Assembly: GCA_030602265.1 (NCBI GenBank) | Contig: JAUWAB010000027.1 | Coordinates: forward strand, 1-48,797 | Origin: Prolixibacteraceae bacterium | Lineage (GTDB): Bacteria > Bacteroidota > Bacteroidia > Bacteroidales > Prolixibacteraceae | Direction: 5' to 3' | Length of the DNA: 48,797 bases | Position numbers and translations under genes: made by a program | In this document: positions 35,444-44,385 of the stretch, in pieces | Layout: every line of letters begins with the position of its first letter | Numbering within the stretch: position 1 is the stretch's first letter | Notes under the pieces: model-generated | Seen by the model: only the letters and a program-made list of their open reading frames with translations | What the model was told of the DNA's origin: nothing | The model's database searches: none

Positions 35444-36721
35444 ATGAGAATTGGTTTGATATCGGTGTTATGGATCATCTCTTCAGCTTTTGTGACAATG
35501 GCTCAGTTTAATCCCTATTATCATGAAAATGCCGTTTTCAGGGAAGAGATAAAATCAGTGCAAATGTTCAGGGAAGGTTTCGAATTGTCGAACCCTGTCC
35601 TTGAACTCAATGAATCGGCTCGGCTTATCCTCCGGTTTGACGATTTGTCGGGAGAGGTACGAAACTTCTACTATACCATTCTCCATTGCGATCCCGACTG
35701 GAACGAGAGCTTCATAAGGCAGAACGACTATCTGATTGGTTTTCCGGAAAACCCGATCGAAGACTTTGCGCGCTCCTTCAATACCACTTTCAGCTATATC
35801 AATTACAGGCTGGCCATTCCCAATGAACAGGTACAGCTGAAACTCTCAGGGAATTACATTCTTCTGGTTTACGAAGACAACAACAAGGAAAATCTGGTAT
35901 TGTCGCGGAGGTTTTATATCACCGAAAACGCGGCTCAGATTGAAGGGACCGTCCGCAGGGCTACCTTAGACGCATTCAAGGGTGAGAACCATGAGGTGGA
36001 TTTTACCGTTCTTCATCCCAGGTTGAGAATCGCCAATCCGGCCGATGAAGTAAAAGTGGTCATCATGCAAAACGGCCGCTGGGATAATGCCGTAAAGAAC
36101 CTCCGGCCGCTGTTCATCCAGGATGGCAGGCTGATTTACGATTACAACCGGGAGAATGTTTTTGCAGCCGGAAATGAGTTCAGGTATTTTGATATCAGGA
36201 ATAAACGGATCAATGGCGAAGGGGTTTATGAAACCACCTTCCACCGCCCTTATTATCACATCACCCTTTACAACGACGAGGTGCGCTCAAATAAGCGTTT
36301 TTTTCCATATCGTGAAATGAACGGCAGGTATGTCATTGAAAGTCAGGAAAGAGTTCATGATTTCGATACCGAATGCGACTACCAGTTCGTCCACTTTACC
36401 CTCCCGCTTGAAGCACCCCTCTTAGGCGGAACCATCAATGTTTTCGGAGAACTCTCGAACTGGAATGCCAACAAAAGCAACGAAATGACCTGGAATTTTG
36501 AATCGGGCCGTTATGAGCTGACCATGCTCCTGAAACAGGGCTACTACAATTATATGTATGTATATGTTCCGGAGGGATCTGCATCGGCCGATCACACCAA
36601 CCTGGAGGGAAGCTTTTGGGAAACAGAAAATGATTATCAGATTTTTGTATATTACCAGGATATGTCAGCCCGCTATCACCGGCTGATCGCCTACAGGCAG
36701 CTGAACTCAAAAATCAACTGA
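35444..36721 (+). CDS. Type IX secretion system plug-domain protein (DUF5103)
   Basis: A 425-residue exported protein, signal peptide MRIGLISVLWIISSAFVTMAQ. It matches the Bacteroidota family formerly DUF5103 and now described as a T9SS plug protein: SVQMFREGFELSNPVLEL, LILRFDDLSGEVRNFYYTI, HCDPDWNES, and DCQ-like end HFTLPLEAPLLGGTINVFGELSNWN resembling a carbohydrate-binding-type beta domain. Plug proteins close the SprA translocon of the secretion system in the outer membrane. No other T9SS gene is linked here. Its stop overlaps the convergent DUF3267 gene by 8 bases. Confidence 0.85.
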   Translation: MRIGLISVLWIISSAFVTMAQFNPYYHENAVFREEIKSVQMFREGFELSNPVLELNESARLILRFDDLSGEVRNFYYTILHCDPDWNESFIRQNDYLIGFPENPIEDFARSFNTTFSYINYRLAIPNEQVQLKLSGNYILLVYEDNNKENLVLSRRFYITENAAQIEGTVRRATLDAFKGENHEVDFTVLHPRLRIANPADEVKVVIMQNGRWDNAVKNLRPLFIQDGRLIYDYNRENVFAAGNEFRYFDIRNKRINGEGVYETTFHRPYYHITLYNDEVRSNKRFFPYREMNGRYVIESQERVHDFDTECDYQFVHFTLPLEAPLLGGTINVFGELSNWNANKSNEMTWNFESGRYELTMLLKQGYYNYMYVYVPEGSASADHTNLEGSFWETENDYQIFVYYQDMSARYHRLIAYRQLNSKIN

Positions 36722-37358
36722 CCTTGCGCCGTATGTAATAGTAGCTGGCTTTCTCGTTCCGGTTGTCGTAGGTAAACACGTCGTGTCCGGGAAAGCGGTA
36801 GAACAATGCAGCGAGGGCCACATCACCGGCGCAGAAAAAACTGTGAATACACATTACCATCACCGGAAAAAACACCAGGGGTTGTGCATACCAAAGGATA
36901 ATGAGCACCAAAGTGATTATCTGGATAAAAACCAATGGGGTAAACGCAACCCACAAAAAATCTTTCTTACCCATAACAAACTGGTCTGCTTCTGCATAGA
37001 AGATAAATCTTCCGCGTACCACACCGAAGTTAATCCTGGGAGCACCAGCCAACTTCAGCACGAGTCCGTGCAGCAACTCATGAATGACCACCAGAAAAGT
37101 AAGGCTGAAAGCCACTGATCCGAGGCTGACAAGCAGATAAGACCAGTCACCCCTGACGGCAAGAACTACCGACCGGGTAAAAAAGAACAACGCTCCTAAG
37201 AAGAGAATAGTCTGATAGACCATATAGTAAGGAATAAACCGCCGGTCTTCCATAACCTGGTCGAGGACGAAATCCTTGATCCTGGAATGTTCAACAGTGG
37301 CTAACAGTTCGTATTCCTGACTGCTACTCAGCTCTTCAACGGTGGGAACTTGATTCAT
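36714..37358 (-). CDS. DUF3267 membrane zincin-like protein
   Basis: A 214-residue membrane protein with the HExxH zinc motif in VVIHELLHGLVLKLAGAP (His93, Glu94, His97). About four helices surround it (roughly 42-66, 72-105, 133-160 and 162-180). DUF3267 is a putative intramembrane or membrane-bound metallopeptidase family; no activity is established. Its ATG overlaps the stop of the flippase gene by 4 bases (ATGA), so the pair is coupled. Confidence 0.82.
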   Translation of the reverse strand: MNQVPTVEELSSSQEYELLATVEHSRIKDFVLDQVMEDRRFIPYYMVYQTILFLGALFFFTRSVVLAVRGDWSYLLVSLGSVAFSLTFLVVIHELLHGLVLKLAGAPRINFGVVRGRFIFYAEADQFVMGKKDFLWVAFTPLVFIQIITLVLIILWYAQPLVFFPVMVMCIHSFFCAGDVALAALFYRFPGHDVFTYDNRNEKASYYYIRRKVS

Positions 37359-38803
37359 TTCTTATAGGCGATTATATGGTAAAGATCCTTCAGGTTAATC
37401 ATACCGGTAAAGAATGCCGCCAGTACACCGGCGCCAATCATACCGAAATATCCGAAAGCCCTGCTATCCAGACTTTTGGAGAGGACTCCTGCGGTCACCA
37501 CCAGGGCAATAAAAAGAAGCATACGCAGCACAAATATTCTGCCGGGCCTGAGTTTGAAAATGTGCATGGCTATTACAACCTGAGCAATAGCGGTACACAA
37601 CTGGGTGATCATACTGGCCACGGCCGATCCTAATGCGAAGAACTGTGGTATCAGAACGAGGTTCAGGGTTACATTGAGCACCATCCCGCCGGCAGCCATA
37701 TAGTTGAGTTCCCTGATGCTGCCATTGGCCGTGAGCAGGGTGCCGAAAATATAGGTGGTGGCAATTCCGATAAAACCGGTCATCAGCAGACCCAATATAT
37801 CTGCGGAATCCTCGATGTGTGAATGATAGAGCAGTTCCATGATATCCCGGTCGTACAAAAGGCTGGAAACCGCAATAATTACCGAGGGAACAAAAAGGAG
37901 GGAAACCGCAAGGCTTACAATGGGAGCAACCGGCTCTTTCTTTTTGATCATACTCGAAAACATGGGCAGCAGCAAACCGGCAACCAGGGCGCCGAACATA
38001 GCCACGGCATCCAGGAGCCTGAAGGCCTGTGCATATATCCCGGCTTCCTGTTTTCCCAACGGATCGGGAAGCATGCGTTCCAGCATAACCGAATCGATCC
38101 GGTTATAGAACGCCATCAAAAGGATCAGTAAGGCATATGGATAGGACTTCCTCAGGAAAACCAGTGCGAAACTGCGGTTAATCCTGACCGTAAACCTGCC
38201 GCTTTTGGAAACGACAATCAGCAGGGTGATTATGGTGGTAAGCACATATGCGGCAGATTGTGCATAAACAAACCATTCTATCCTGAATATTCCGCCGGTA
38301 ATATTGGTAAACAACAGAATACTGCAGATAATGATCATCAGCAGCCGGTCAAGTACAGAAAGCATACTATCGGTCCGGAAAAGATGCAGGGCACTGATAT
38401 TGGACCTCAAATAAAGGGTAAAAGACACCAAAAATTGATTGATAATCAGGAAAAACAACAGATGAAACTGAACCTTGCCGTATCCTATGATGGCGGCAAT
38501 CCCAAGGCTGAAGACCGCATAAACCACCGCAAAAAGCAATTTCAGACCAACAATATTGGACAGATGCTTGTGCAGGAGGAAACGGTGCTGGGCAATATTC
38601 CGGTTGTTGAAACTGGTTATGCCCACATCGAGCAGGATATTCAGTATCATGGAAAAATTGAAAAGGGCAAAATAGAGACCGTAACTCTCAGCTCCGACCA
38701 CATTCTGGACAGTCCGGTCAATACCCAGGACCCAGAACGGCTTGATCAGCAGGTTAAGAGCAACAAGCAATAAGAGATTTGTCAGGAATTTGCGTTTCAA
38801 CAC
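37355..38803 (-). CDS. Polysaccharide/lipid-linked oligosaccharide flippase (MOP family)
   Basis: A 482-residue polytopic membrane protein of the MATE/Wzx-like MOP exporter superfamily, with about 13 helices. VVGAESYGLYFALFNFSMILNILLDVGITSFNNRNIA is the family's N-terminal half-signature, and the C-terminal half repeats the pattern. It would flip lipid-linked glycan across the inner membrane. The start is GTG at 38803 (LKRKFLTNLLLL). It is divergent from a GT4 gene, so the two may serve one surface-glycan pathway; the glycan is unknown. Confidence 0.85.
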   Translation of the reverse strand: MLKRKFLTNLLLLVALNLLIKPFWVLGIDRTVQNVVGAESYGLYFALFNFSMILNILLDVGITSFNNRNIAQHRFLLHKHLSNIVGLKLLFAVVYAVFSLGIAAIIGYGKVQFHLLFFLIINQFLVSFTLYLRSNISALHLFRTDSMLSVLDRLLMIIICSILLFTNITGGIFRIEWFVYAQSAAYVLTTIITLLIVVSKSGRFTVRINRSFALVFLRKSYPYALLILLMAFYNRIDSVMLERMLPDPLGKQEAGIYAQAFRLLDAVAMFGALVAGLLLPMFSSMIKKKEPVAPIVSLAVSLLFVPSVIIAVSSLLYDRDIMELLYHSHIEDSADILGLLMTGFIGIATTYIFGTLLTANGSIRELNYMAAGGMVLNVTLNLVLIPQFFALGSAVASMITQLCTAIAQVVIAMHIFKLRPGRIFVLRMLLFIALVVTAGVLSKSLDSRAFGYFGMIGAGVLAAFFTGMINLKDLYHIIAYKK

Positions 38804-38900
38804 TTCATTTTATTAATGGAATTCTTTTAATTCGGAGGTTAAAAGTATAATAATTTGGGCATACTTTGTACATTTATCCATCACAAGAATTATCACGGAA

Positions 38901-40046
38901 ATGGTTATAGTTGTCAATGCCAGATTGTTGCTTAAGGGGAAACTTGAAGGAATAGGCCGATTTACCTGCGAAACACTGAAACGCATCACGGAACAGCATC
39001 CTGAACACGATTTCATTTTTGTATTTGACCGGCCGTACGATCCTGAATTTGTATTTTCTTCCAATGTTACCCCCCTGGTAATCTGGCCTCCAACCCGCCA
39101 CCCCCTGCTGAGCCTTTTCTGGTTCGAATGCAGAATACCCGCCCTTTTGAAAAAATACAATGCTGACCTGTTTATCAGCACCGACGGAATCCTCTCCTTG
39201 AGAAGCAGCACCCGGCAGATAGCCGTGATTCATGACCTTAATTTTGTCCATCGTCCGAAAGACCTGCCTTCCATTGCAGCCTGTTTCTACAACCATTTTT
39301 TTCCTAAGTATGCTGCAAAGGCGGTAAGACTTGCCACGGTATCCGAATATTCCAGAAAAGATATATCAAGGAGTTTTGGTATCCCTGAGGAAAACATTGA
39401 TGTGGTTTACAATGGCTGCAACAACCACTTTACCCCGGTTTCAGAGGTTGAAAAAGAAGCGGTCAGGGCAAAATATTCGGATGGCCATCCATACTTTCTC
39501 TTTGTCGGCGCCCTCCACCCGCGCAAAAATGTGGAAGGCCTGCTCAAGGCCTATGACCTTTTCAGGATAAAACACCAGGAGCATGCGAGGCTGGTTATTG
39601 CCGGTGGAAAGATGTTTAAGACAGGAACCATCTCGGAAACCCTGGAACGGATGAAGCATCGTGATGAGGTAATTTTCACCGGAAGGATTCCAGATGAAGA
39701 ACTGCGGCTCCTATACGGGGGTGCGTATGCACTGGTCTTTGTGCCTTTCTTCGAAGGATTCGGCATCCCGGTAATTGAAGCCATGTCGGCAGGAGTACCG
39801 GTAATATGTTCCAATACTACCTCACTCCCTGAGGTGGGCGGAGAGGCTGCACTCTATGCAGATCCTGAGCAGGAGATGCAGATTGCAGATGCCATGTACA
39901 GGGTAAGCAATGACGAAAATCTACGGAAGGAAATGACAGACCGGGGATTGGTCCAGGCAGCCAGATTTACCTGGGAGCAGAGCGCAAATAAACTTTGGAG
40001 GTGTATCGGGCAGGTAATTTTCAGCGGTACTGACCAGGTGCCCTGA
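38901..40046 (+). CDS. Family 4 glycosyltransferase
   Basis: A 381-residue GT-B glycosyltransferase. The N-terminal domain opens VIVVNARLLLKGKLEGIGRFT, and the donor-binding domain begins YFLFVGALHPRKNVEGLLKA. The family's EX7E motif is EGFGIPVIE, followed by MSAGVPVICSNTTSLPEVGGEAALY. Retaining hexose transfer from a nucleotide sugar is expected; donor and acceptor unknown. Divergent from the flippase. Confidence 0.9.
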   Translation: MVIVVNARLLLKGKLEGIGRFTCETLKRITEQHPEHDFIFVFDRPYDPEFVFSSNVTPLVIWPPTRHPLLSLFWFECRIPALLKKYNADLFISTDGILSLRSSTRQIAVIHDLNFVHRPKDLPSIAACFYNHFFPKYAAKAVRLATVSEYSRKDISRSFGIPEENIDVVYNGCNNHFTPVSEVEKEAVRAKYSDGHPYFLFVGALHPRKNVEGLLKAYDLFRIKHQEHARLVIAGGKMFKTGTISETLERMKHRDEVIFTGRIPDEELRLLYGGAYALVFVPFFEGFGIPVIEAMSAGVPVICSNTTSLPEVGGEAALYADPEQEMQIADAMYRVSNDENLRKEMTDRGLVQAARFTWEQSANKLWRCIGQVIFSGTDQVP

Positions 40047-40132
40047 GTAGAACCCGCAGGAATTAAAAAGGAAAATATTCATTATAAAACCTGGAAAATT
40101 TCATTCTTGAAACCGTCGTGGCCACAAAAAAT

Positions 40133-40753
40133 ATGAGTAAAAAAATATTAGACCCATTACAGTTCGGTCTTGAGAATAACCGGATAGAAGCCGGTTGCGA
40201 CGAGGCGGGACGGGGATGCCTTGCAGGTCCGGTAACCGCTGCGGCCGTAATCCTCCCGGAAGGATTTGAATGTCCGGGTCTGAATGACTCCAAACAGCTG
40301 ACCCGGAGCCAACGGGACCATCTGCGTTACGTCATTGAAAAGGAAGCGGTTTCATGGGCTGTGGCCATGATCGATCCGGCATTGATCGATGAAATCAATA
40401 TCCTCAATGCCAGTTTCATGGCAATGAACCAGGCTGTGGAACGGCTTAATGTCAGGCCACAGCACCTGCTGATCGACGGAAACCGGTTCAGGAATGAAAC
40501 CGGGATACCTTATACCTGTATCGTCGGCGGTGATGCCAGGCTTATGCCCATCGCAGCCGCATCCATACTCGCCAAAACCCACCGCGATGAGTGGATGGAG
40601 AGGCTTCATCAGGAGTTTCCGTATTATGGCTGGGACAAAAATAAGGGATACCCGACGAAACAACACAGGGAAGCCATCGGACTTTCAGGGATCACCATCT
40701 GGCACCGCCGTTCCTTCAGACTTACCGACCAGCAACTTTTATTATGGGGATAA
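40133..40753 (+). CDS. rnhB: Ribonuclease HII
   Basis: A 206-residue RNase HII that removes ribonucleotides from DNA. The catalytic GCDEAGRG block supplies Asp23 and Glu24. LLIDGNRF, SILAKTHRDEWM and GWDKNKGYPTKQHREAI hold the other acidic and basic residues. The ATG at 40133 is preferred; an in-frame GTG at 40118 would add five residues. It lies 86 bases after the GT4 gene on the same strand. Confidence 0.94.
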   Translation: MSKKILDPLQFGLENNRIEAGCDEAGRGCLAGPVTAAAVILPEGFECPGLNDSKQLTRSQRDHLRYVIEKEAVSWAVAMIDPALIDEINILNASFMAMNQAVERLNVRPQHLLIDGNRFRNETGIPYTCIVGGDARLMPIAAASILAKTHRDEWMERLHQEFPYYGWDKNKGYPTKQHREAIGLSGITIWHRRSFRLTDQQLLLWG

Positions 40754-40818
40754 CCTTCCTTTGGTAAGATTTTTGTTGTTTAGCGCAAGGATTTGTAAAT
40801 CATTAAATTCAATAAAAC

Positions 40819-41847
40819 ATGAAATCACTTTTAACTACTTTGGCTTTAGTACTTTTGCTTTACAGTTGCTCCGAGTCCGGTAAGCAAATGATGAATAAGA
40901 ACATTACCGGGAAGGCGGGCGAACTGGTTATTGTGATTTCCAACAAATCGTGGGACGACATTCCCGGCAAACTGTTGAGGCAAACCCTTGCCCAGCCGCA
41001 GCTATCATTGCCACAGGACGAGCCCCTGTTCGACCTTATTCCAGTCCCGCACGAAGCATTCAAAGAAATATTTCAAACTACCCGCAATATAGTTCAGACC
41101 CGGATTTCACCCATCGTTGAAAACCCGGGGGTTACTTTTACCGACAACATCTGGGCATATCCGCAGGCTACGGTTCAGATCAACGCCCGGAACAACGAAG
41201 AATTTGAAAAGCTTTTTACAGAAAACTCAGACAAAATAATCGGATATTTCCTGAAAGCGGAGCGTGACCGCATGACGGTCAATTACCACAATTACCACGA
41301 CAAAGCCGTAAGAAACACGCTTGACCAGAAATATGATATCCTTCTGACGGTGCCTCCGGGGTTTCAAATTTCACAGGAAAATGAAAATTTTGTGTGGCTG
41401 CGTTATGAAACACCTGAAATCTCTCAGGCCATATTTGTTTACTGGTTCCCGTATACTTCCGACAGCACCTTTACCCTAAACTATCTGCTGAACAAAAGAG
41501 ATAGCATATTGAGGGCAAACGTTCCCGGACCGACGGAAGGCAGCTTCATGGCCACGGAGCGGAGGGTTGACCCGCTTTTCCAGGTGCTCCGGCATAACAG
41601 GAACTATGCTGCAGAAATACGTGGTCTCTGGAGGGTACAGAATGATTTTATGGGCGGACCGTTTATCCTGTTGGCCGAATTGGATGCCTACCGGCAGAGG
41701 GTAGTGGTCGCCGACGGATATGTCTACGCACCGAGCAAGGATAAACGAAATTTTATCCGGCAGGTGGAGGCCATGGTTTATTCTATGGCATTCAACGACC
41801 AGGATAAAAACGACCGGTTGAACAGCCAGGCCCAGATGGGAAATTAA
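40819..41847 (+). CDS. DUF4837 family lipoprotein
   Basis: A 342-residue lipoprotein with Cys17 in LLLYSCSESG. It matches the Bacteroidota DUF4837 family: GKAGELVIVISNKSWDD, LRQTLAQPQLSLPQDEPLFDLIPV and repeated alpha/beta units, with a C-terminal LRHNRNYAAEIRGLWRVQNDFMGGPF. A role in the outer membrane or periplasm is likely but unknown. It follows rnhB by 65 bases on the same strand. Confidence 0.82.
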   Translation: MKSLLTTLALVLLLYSCSESGKQMMNKNITGKAGELVIVISNKSWDDIPGKLLRQTLAQPQLSLPQDEPLFDLIPVPHEAFKEIFQTTRNIVQTRISPIVENPGVTFTDNIWAYPQATVQINARNNEEFEKLFTENSDKIIGYFLKAERDRMTVNYHNYHDKAVRNTLDQKYDILLTVPPGFQISQENENFVWLRYETPEISQAIFVYWFPYTSDSTFTLNYLLNKRDSILRANVPGPTEGSFMATERRVDPLFQVLRHNRNYAAEIRGLWRVQNDFMGGPFILLAELDAYRQRVVVADGYVYAPSKDKRNFIRQVEAMVYSMAFNDQDKNDRLNSQAQMGN

Positions 41848-41886
41848 AGGTCATACCATTTCATTCGATTTCATTTTTTGTTTCGC

Positions 41887-41940
41887 CTCCGTGGTACTGC
41901 CGCTCAGATAGGACGGACCGCCGGCAAAGCCTATCCGGAG
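41887..41940. repeat. GC-rich nested inverted repeat
   Basis: CTCCG (41887-41891) pairs with CGGAG (41936-41940), and inside it GATAGG (41907-41912) pairs with CCTATC (41930-41935). The block is GC-rich inside an AT-rich 292-base spacer between the DUF4837 and PIG-L genes. It may form the 3' end of the DUF4837 transcript, though a clear T tract is lacking; a mobile REP-like or regulatory element is possible. Confidence 0.35.
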
Positions 41941-42139
41941 CTTTTGACTTATACCGGCTGATTGAATAAACAGGCTTGTTAAAGATGGTTGAGGTTCGTT
42001 TCAAACTATTCAAAAAATATGTTCAAAATTATTAAAAAAGAAATACAGATCAATGTTTATGTTTTATTTCTATCTTTAAAAATCTTAGGATAAAGGAAAA
42101 CATTAAAGTTTATTTTTCTAAACCATAAATAGATTACGA

Positions 42140-43015
42140 ATGAAAACATTATTTACATTTTTCTCCGTAATGATAATGATTACGCATGGGTTGTGGGCTC
42201 AGTCCGAAAAAGTCAATCTGGTGGTAATCGGTGCACATCCCGACGATTGTGACATCAAAGCGGGCGGACTGGCGATTCTGATGGCGGAAGCCGGGCATAA
42301 TGTAATGTTTATATCGGTAACCAACGGTGATGCCGGACACCATGAAAAGGGCGGCGGGGCACTGGCCCGTATCCGGATGGCCGAATCGGAAGAAGCCGGC
42401 AGACGGCTTGGAATTCAATATGTCGTCCTTGACCACCACGACGGCGAGCTGATGCCTCACCTGCACATCCGTCTGGAACTGATTCGCCTGATCAGGGAGT
42501 GGAATGCCGATGTGGTAATCAGCCACCGGCCCAACGATTACCATCCCGACCACCGCAACGCGTCCATTCTGGTGCAGGATGCAGCCTATATGGTGATCGT
42601 GCCCAATGTGGCACCCGACACGCCCCCACTAAAGAAAAATCCTGTCTTCCTGTATATGGAGGACCGTTTCCAGCGGCCAAATCCGTTCAGGCCGGATATC
42701 GCTGTGGATATTTCAGGGGTTCTCGACAGGAAAATATATGCCATGGCTGCACACGAGTCACAGTTTTTTGAATGGCTGCCATGGACTTCAGGTCGCCTGG
42801 GAGAAGTCCCTTCCGGAGAAAAGGAACGGTTGGCCTGGCTGAAACAGACCAGGCGTTTCGAACCCTCGCCAGCAGTCAGGGAAACCCTTGCCAAATGGTA
42901 CGGACCGGATCAATCAGCTCAAGCCACCGCTGCCGAAGCCTTTGAGATCTGTGAGTATGGACGGAGACCATCTGATGATGAGATCAGGCAGCTTTTCCCG
43001 ATGCTTAAAAAATAG
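42140..43015 (+). CDS. Exported PIG-L/LmbE family deacetylase
   Basis: A 291-residue zinc-dependent N-deacetylase. A signal peptide (MKTLFTFFSVMIMITHGLWAQ) directs it to the periplasm or outside. The zinc and catalytic motif is GAHPDDCD (His33, Asp35, Asp36), and the third ligand lies in YHPDHRN (His138 region). It probably removes acetyl groups from GlcNAc-type sugars in glycans, glycolipids or small thiol precursors. The start of sbcD is 3 bases after its stop, an odd pairing of an exported enzyme with a DNA-repair nuclease. Confidence 0.88.
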   Translation: MKTLFTFFSVMIMITHGLWAQSEKVNLVVIGAHPDDCDIKAGGLAILMAEAGHNVMFISVTNGDAGHHEKGGGALARIRMAESEEAGRRLGIQYVVLDHHDGELMPHLHIRLELIRLIREWNADVVISHRPNDYHPDHRNASILVQDAAYMVIVPNVAPDTPPLKKNPVFLYMEDRFQRPNPFRPDIAVDISGVLDRKIYAMAAHESQFFEWLPWTSGRLGEVPSGEKERLAWLKQTRRFEPSPAVRETLAKWYGPDQSAQATAAEAFEICEYGRRPSDDEIRQLFPMLKK

Positions 43016-43018
43016 ACG

Positions 43019-44266
43019 ATGCCCCTGAGAATCATTCACACGGCCGACTGGCACCTTGGACAGACTTTTTACGAATACGACCGGAGTTATGAACATTCCT
43101 GTTTCCTCGAATGGCTGATCCTCACGCTAAAGGAAAAGGATGCTGATGTCCTGCTGATCAGCGGCGATATTTTTGATGTCTCCAATCCTTCTGCGGCCTC
43201 CCTCCGGATGTTCTACAATTTTCTGATCGCTGCCACCCGGATACAGCCCCACCTGCAGGTCGTCTGTATTGCCGGCAACCACGATTCGGCCGCGCGGCTC
43301 GAGTCACCCGGCGCTCTGCTGGAAGCTTTCAATGTAAAGGTAATCGGTTCGGCAGAGCTCAATCCCGACAAAACCATCCGGTACGAAAAACTTGCGGTAC
43401 CCCTGAAAAACCGTATGGGCGAAACGGAAGCCTGGTGCCTGGCGGTTCCATTTTTGAGACCCGGAGATTACCCCGGTGACGAAGGATATTCAAAGGGAGT
43501 GGAATCGGTATACCTTCGGGGAGTAGAATACATAAACAGCCTGCGAAATGATAACCAGGCGCTAATAGCATTGGGGCACCTCCATGCCTTAAATGCCAGC
43601 GTATCGGAAGATGACCAAAGTGAGCGCAGAATTATGGGCGGACTGGAATTCGTTCCGGCAACCGCATTTCCCCCGGAAATTGCCTACACTGCCCTGGGAC
43701 ACATTCACCGTCCCCAGGTAGTGGGCGGCCGGCCTGAGGTCAGATATTCGGGTAGTCCACTCCCTATGTCATTCAGTGAACTGACCTACCATCACCAGCT
43801 CATATTCGTTGAAACTGAAGGTAAAACCATCCGACCTCCGGAGATGATAAGTATCCCGGTTACAGCCGGTCTTTTGTCGGTCCCAGGGAAACCGAAAATC
43901 CTGGAGGAAACCATCCGGGAACTTCTGGAACTGCCTGAAGCCGATGGAAATGAAAAAGTTTACCCCTATTTGCAGGTAAGGGTTTTGCTGACAGGACCCG
44001 AACCTTCGCTACGCCACCAGGTAGAGACTGCCATATCGGGGAAAGCGGTCAGGCTGGCCCGGATCGAGGTTTCCTATCCCGCCGCGGAGAAAAAAGAAAA
44101 CCTGCAGGTTGCTGGTCCGGAGGACATTAAAAAAATCCAGCCTCTGGAGATATTCCGAAGGAAATATATCACTAAATATCAAACAGATGTACCTGGCGAC
44201 CTGGTTGAACTGTTTACAAAAGTTACCGAGGAGCTGGAACGAAATGAGACGGTATCTGAGGGCTAA
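43019..44266 (+). CDS. sbcD: SbcD nuclease subunit (Mre11-like)
   Basis: A 415-residue calcineurin-type nuclease, partner of SbcC in cleaving DNA hairpins and blocked ends. Metal-binding motifs are HTADWHLGQ (Asp10, His12), SGDIFD (Asp50), AGNHDS (Asn87, His88) and ALGHIHRPQ. YSGSPLPMSFSE is the family's late signature. It follows the PIG-L gene by 3 bases and precedes sbcC by 119 bases. Confidence 0.94.
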   Translation: MPLRIIHTADWHLGQTFYEYDRSYEHSCFLEWLILTLKEKDADVLLISGDIFDVSNPSAASLRMFYNFLIAATRIQPHLQVVCIAGNHDSAARLESPGALLEAFNVKVIGSAELNPDKTIRYEKLAVPLKNRMGETEAWCLAVPFLRPGDYPGDEGYSKGVESVYLRGVEYINSLRNDNQALIALGHLHALNASVSEDDQSERRIMGGLEFVPATAFPPEIAYTALGHIHRPQVVGGRPEVRYSGSPLPMSFSELTYHHQLIFVETEGKTIRPPEMISIPVTAGLLSVPGKPKILEETIRELLELPEADGNEKVYPYLQVRVLLTGPEPSLRHQVETAISGKAVRLARIEVSYPAAEKKENLQVAGPEDIKKIQPLEIFRRKYITKYQTDVPGDLVELFTKVTEELERNETVSEG

Positions 44267-44385
44267 TTCAGCCAATAGGGACGGGAACATCTTTGCAACC
44301 TTCGATTCCGGAGAATATGGATAACCATTTTGTATCAACCGGACCATACCATTAATAAATTACCCATGCCGACGATAAAATCATC

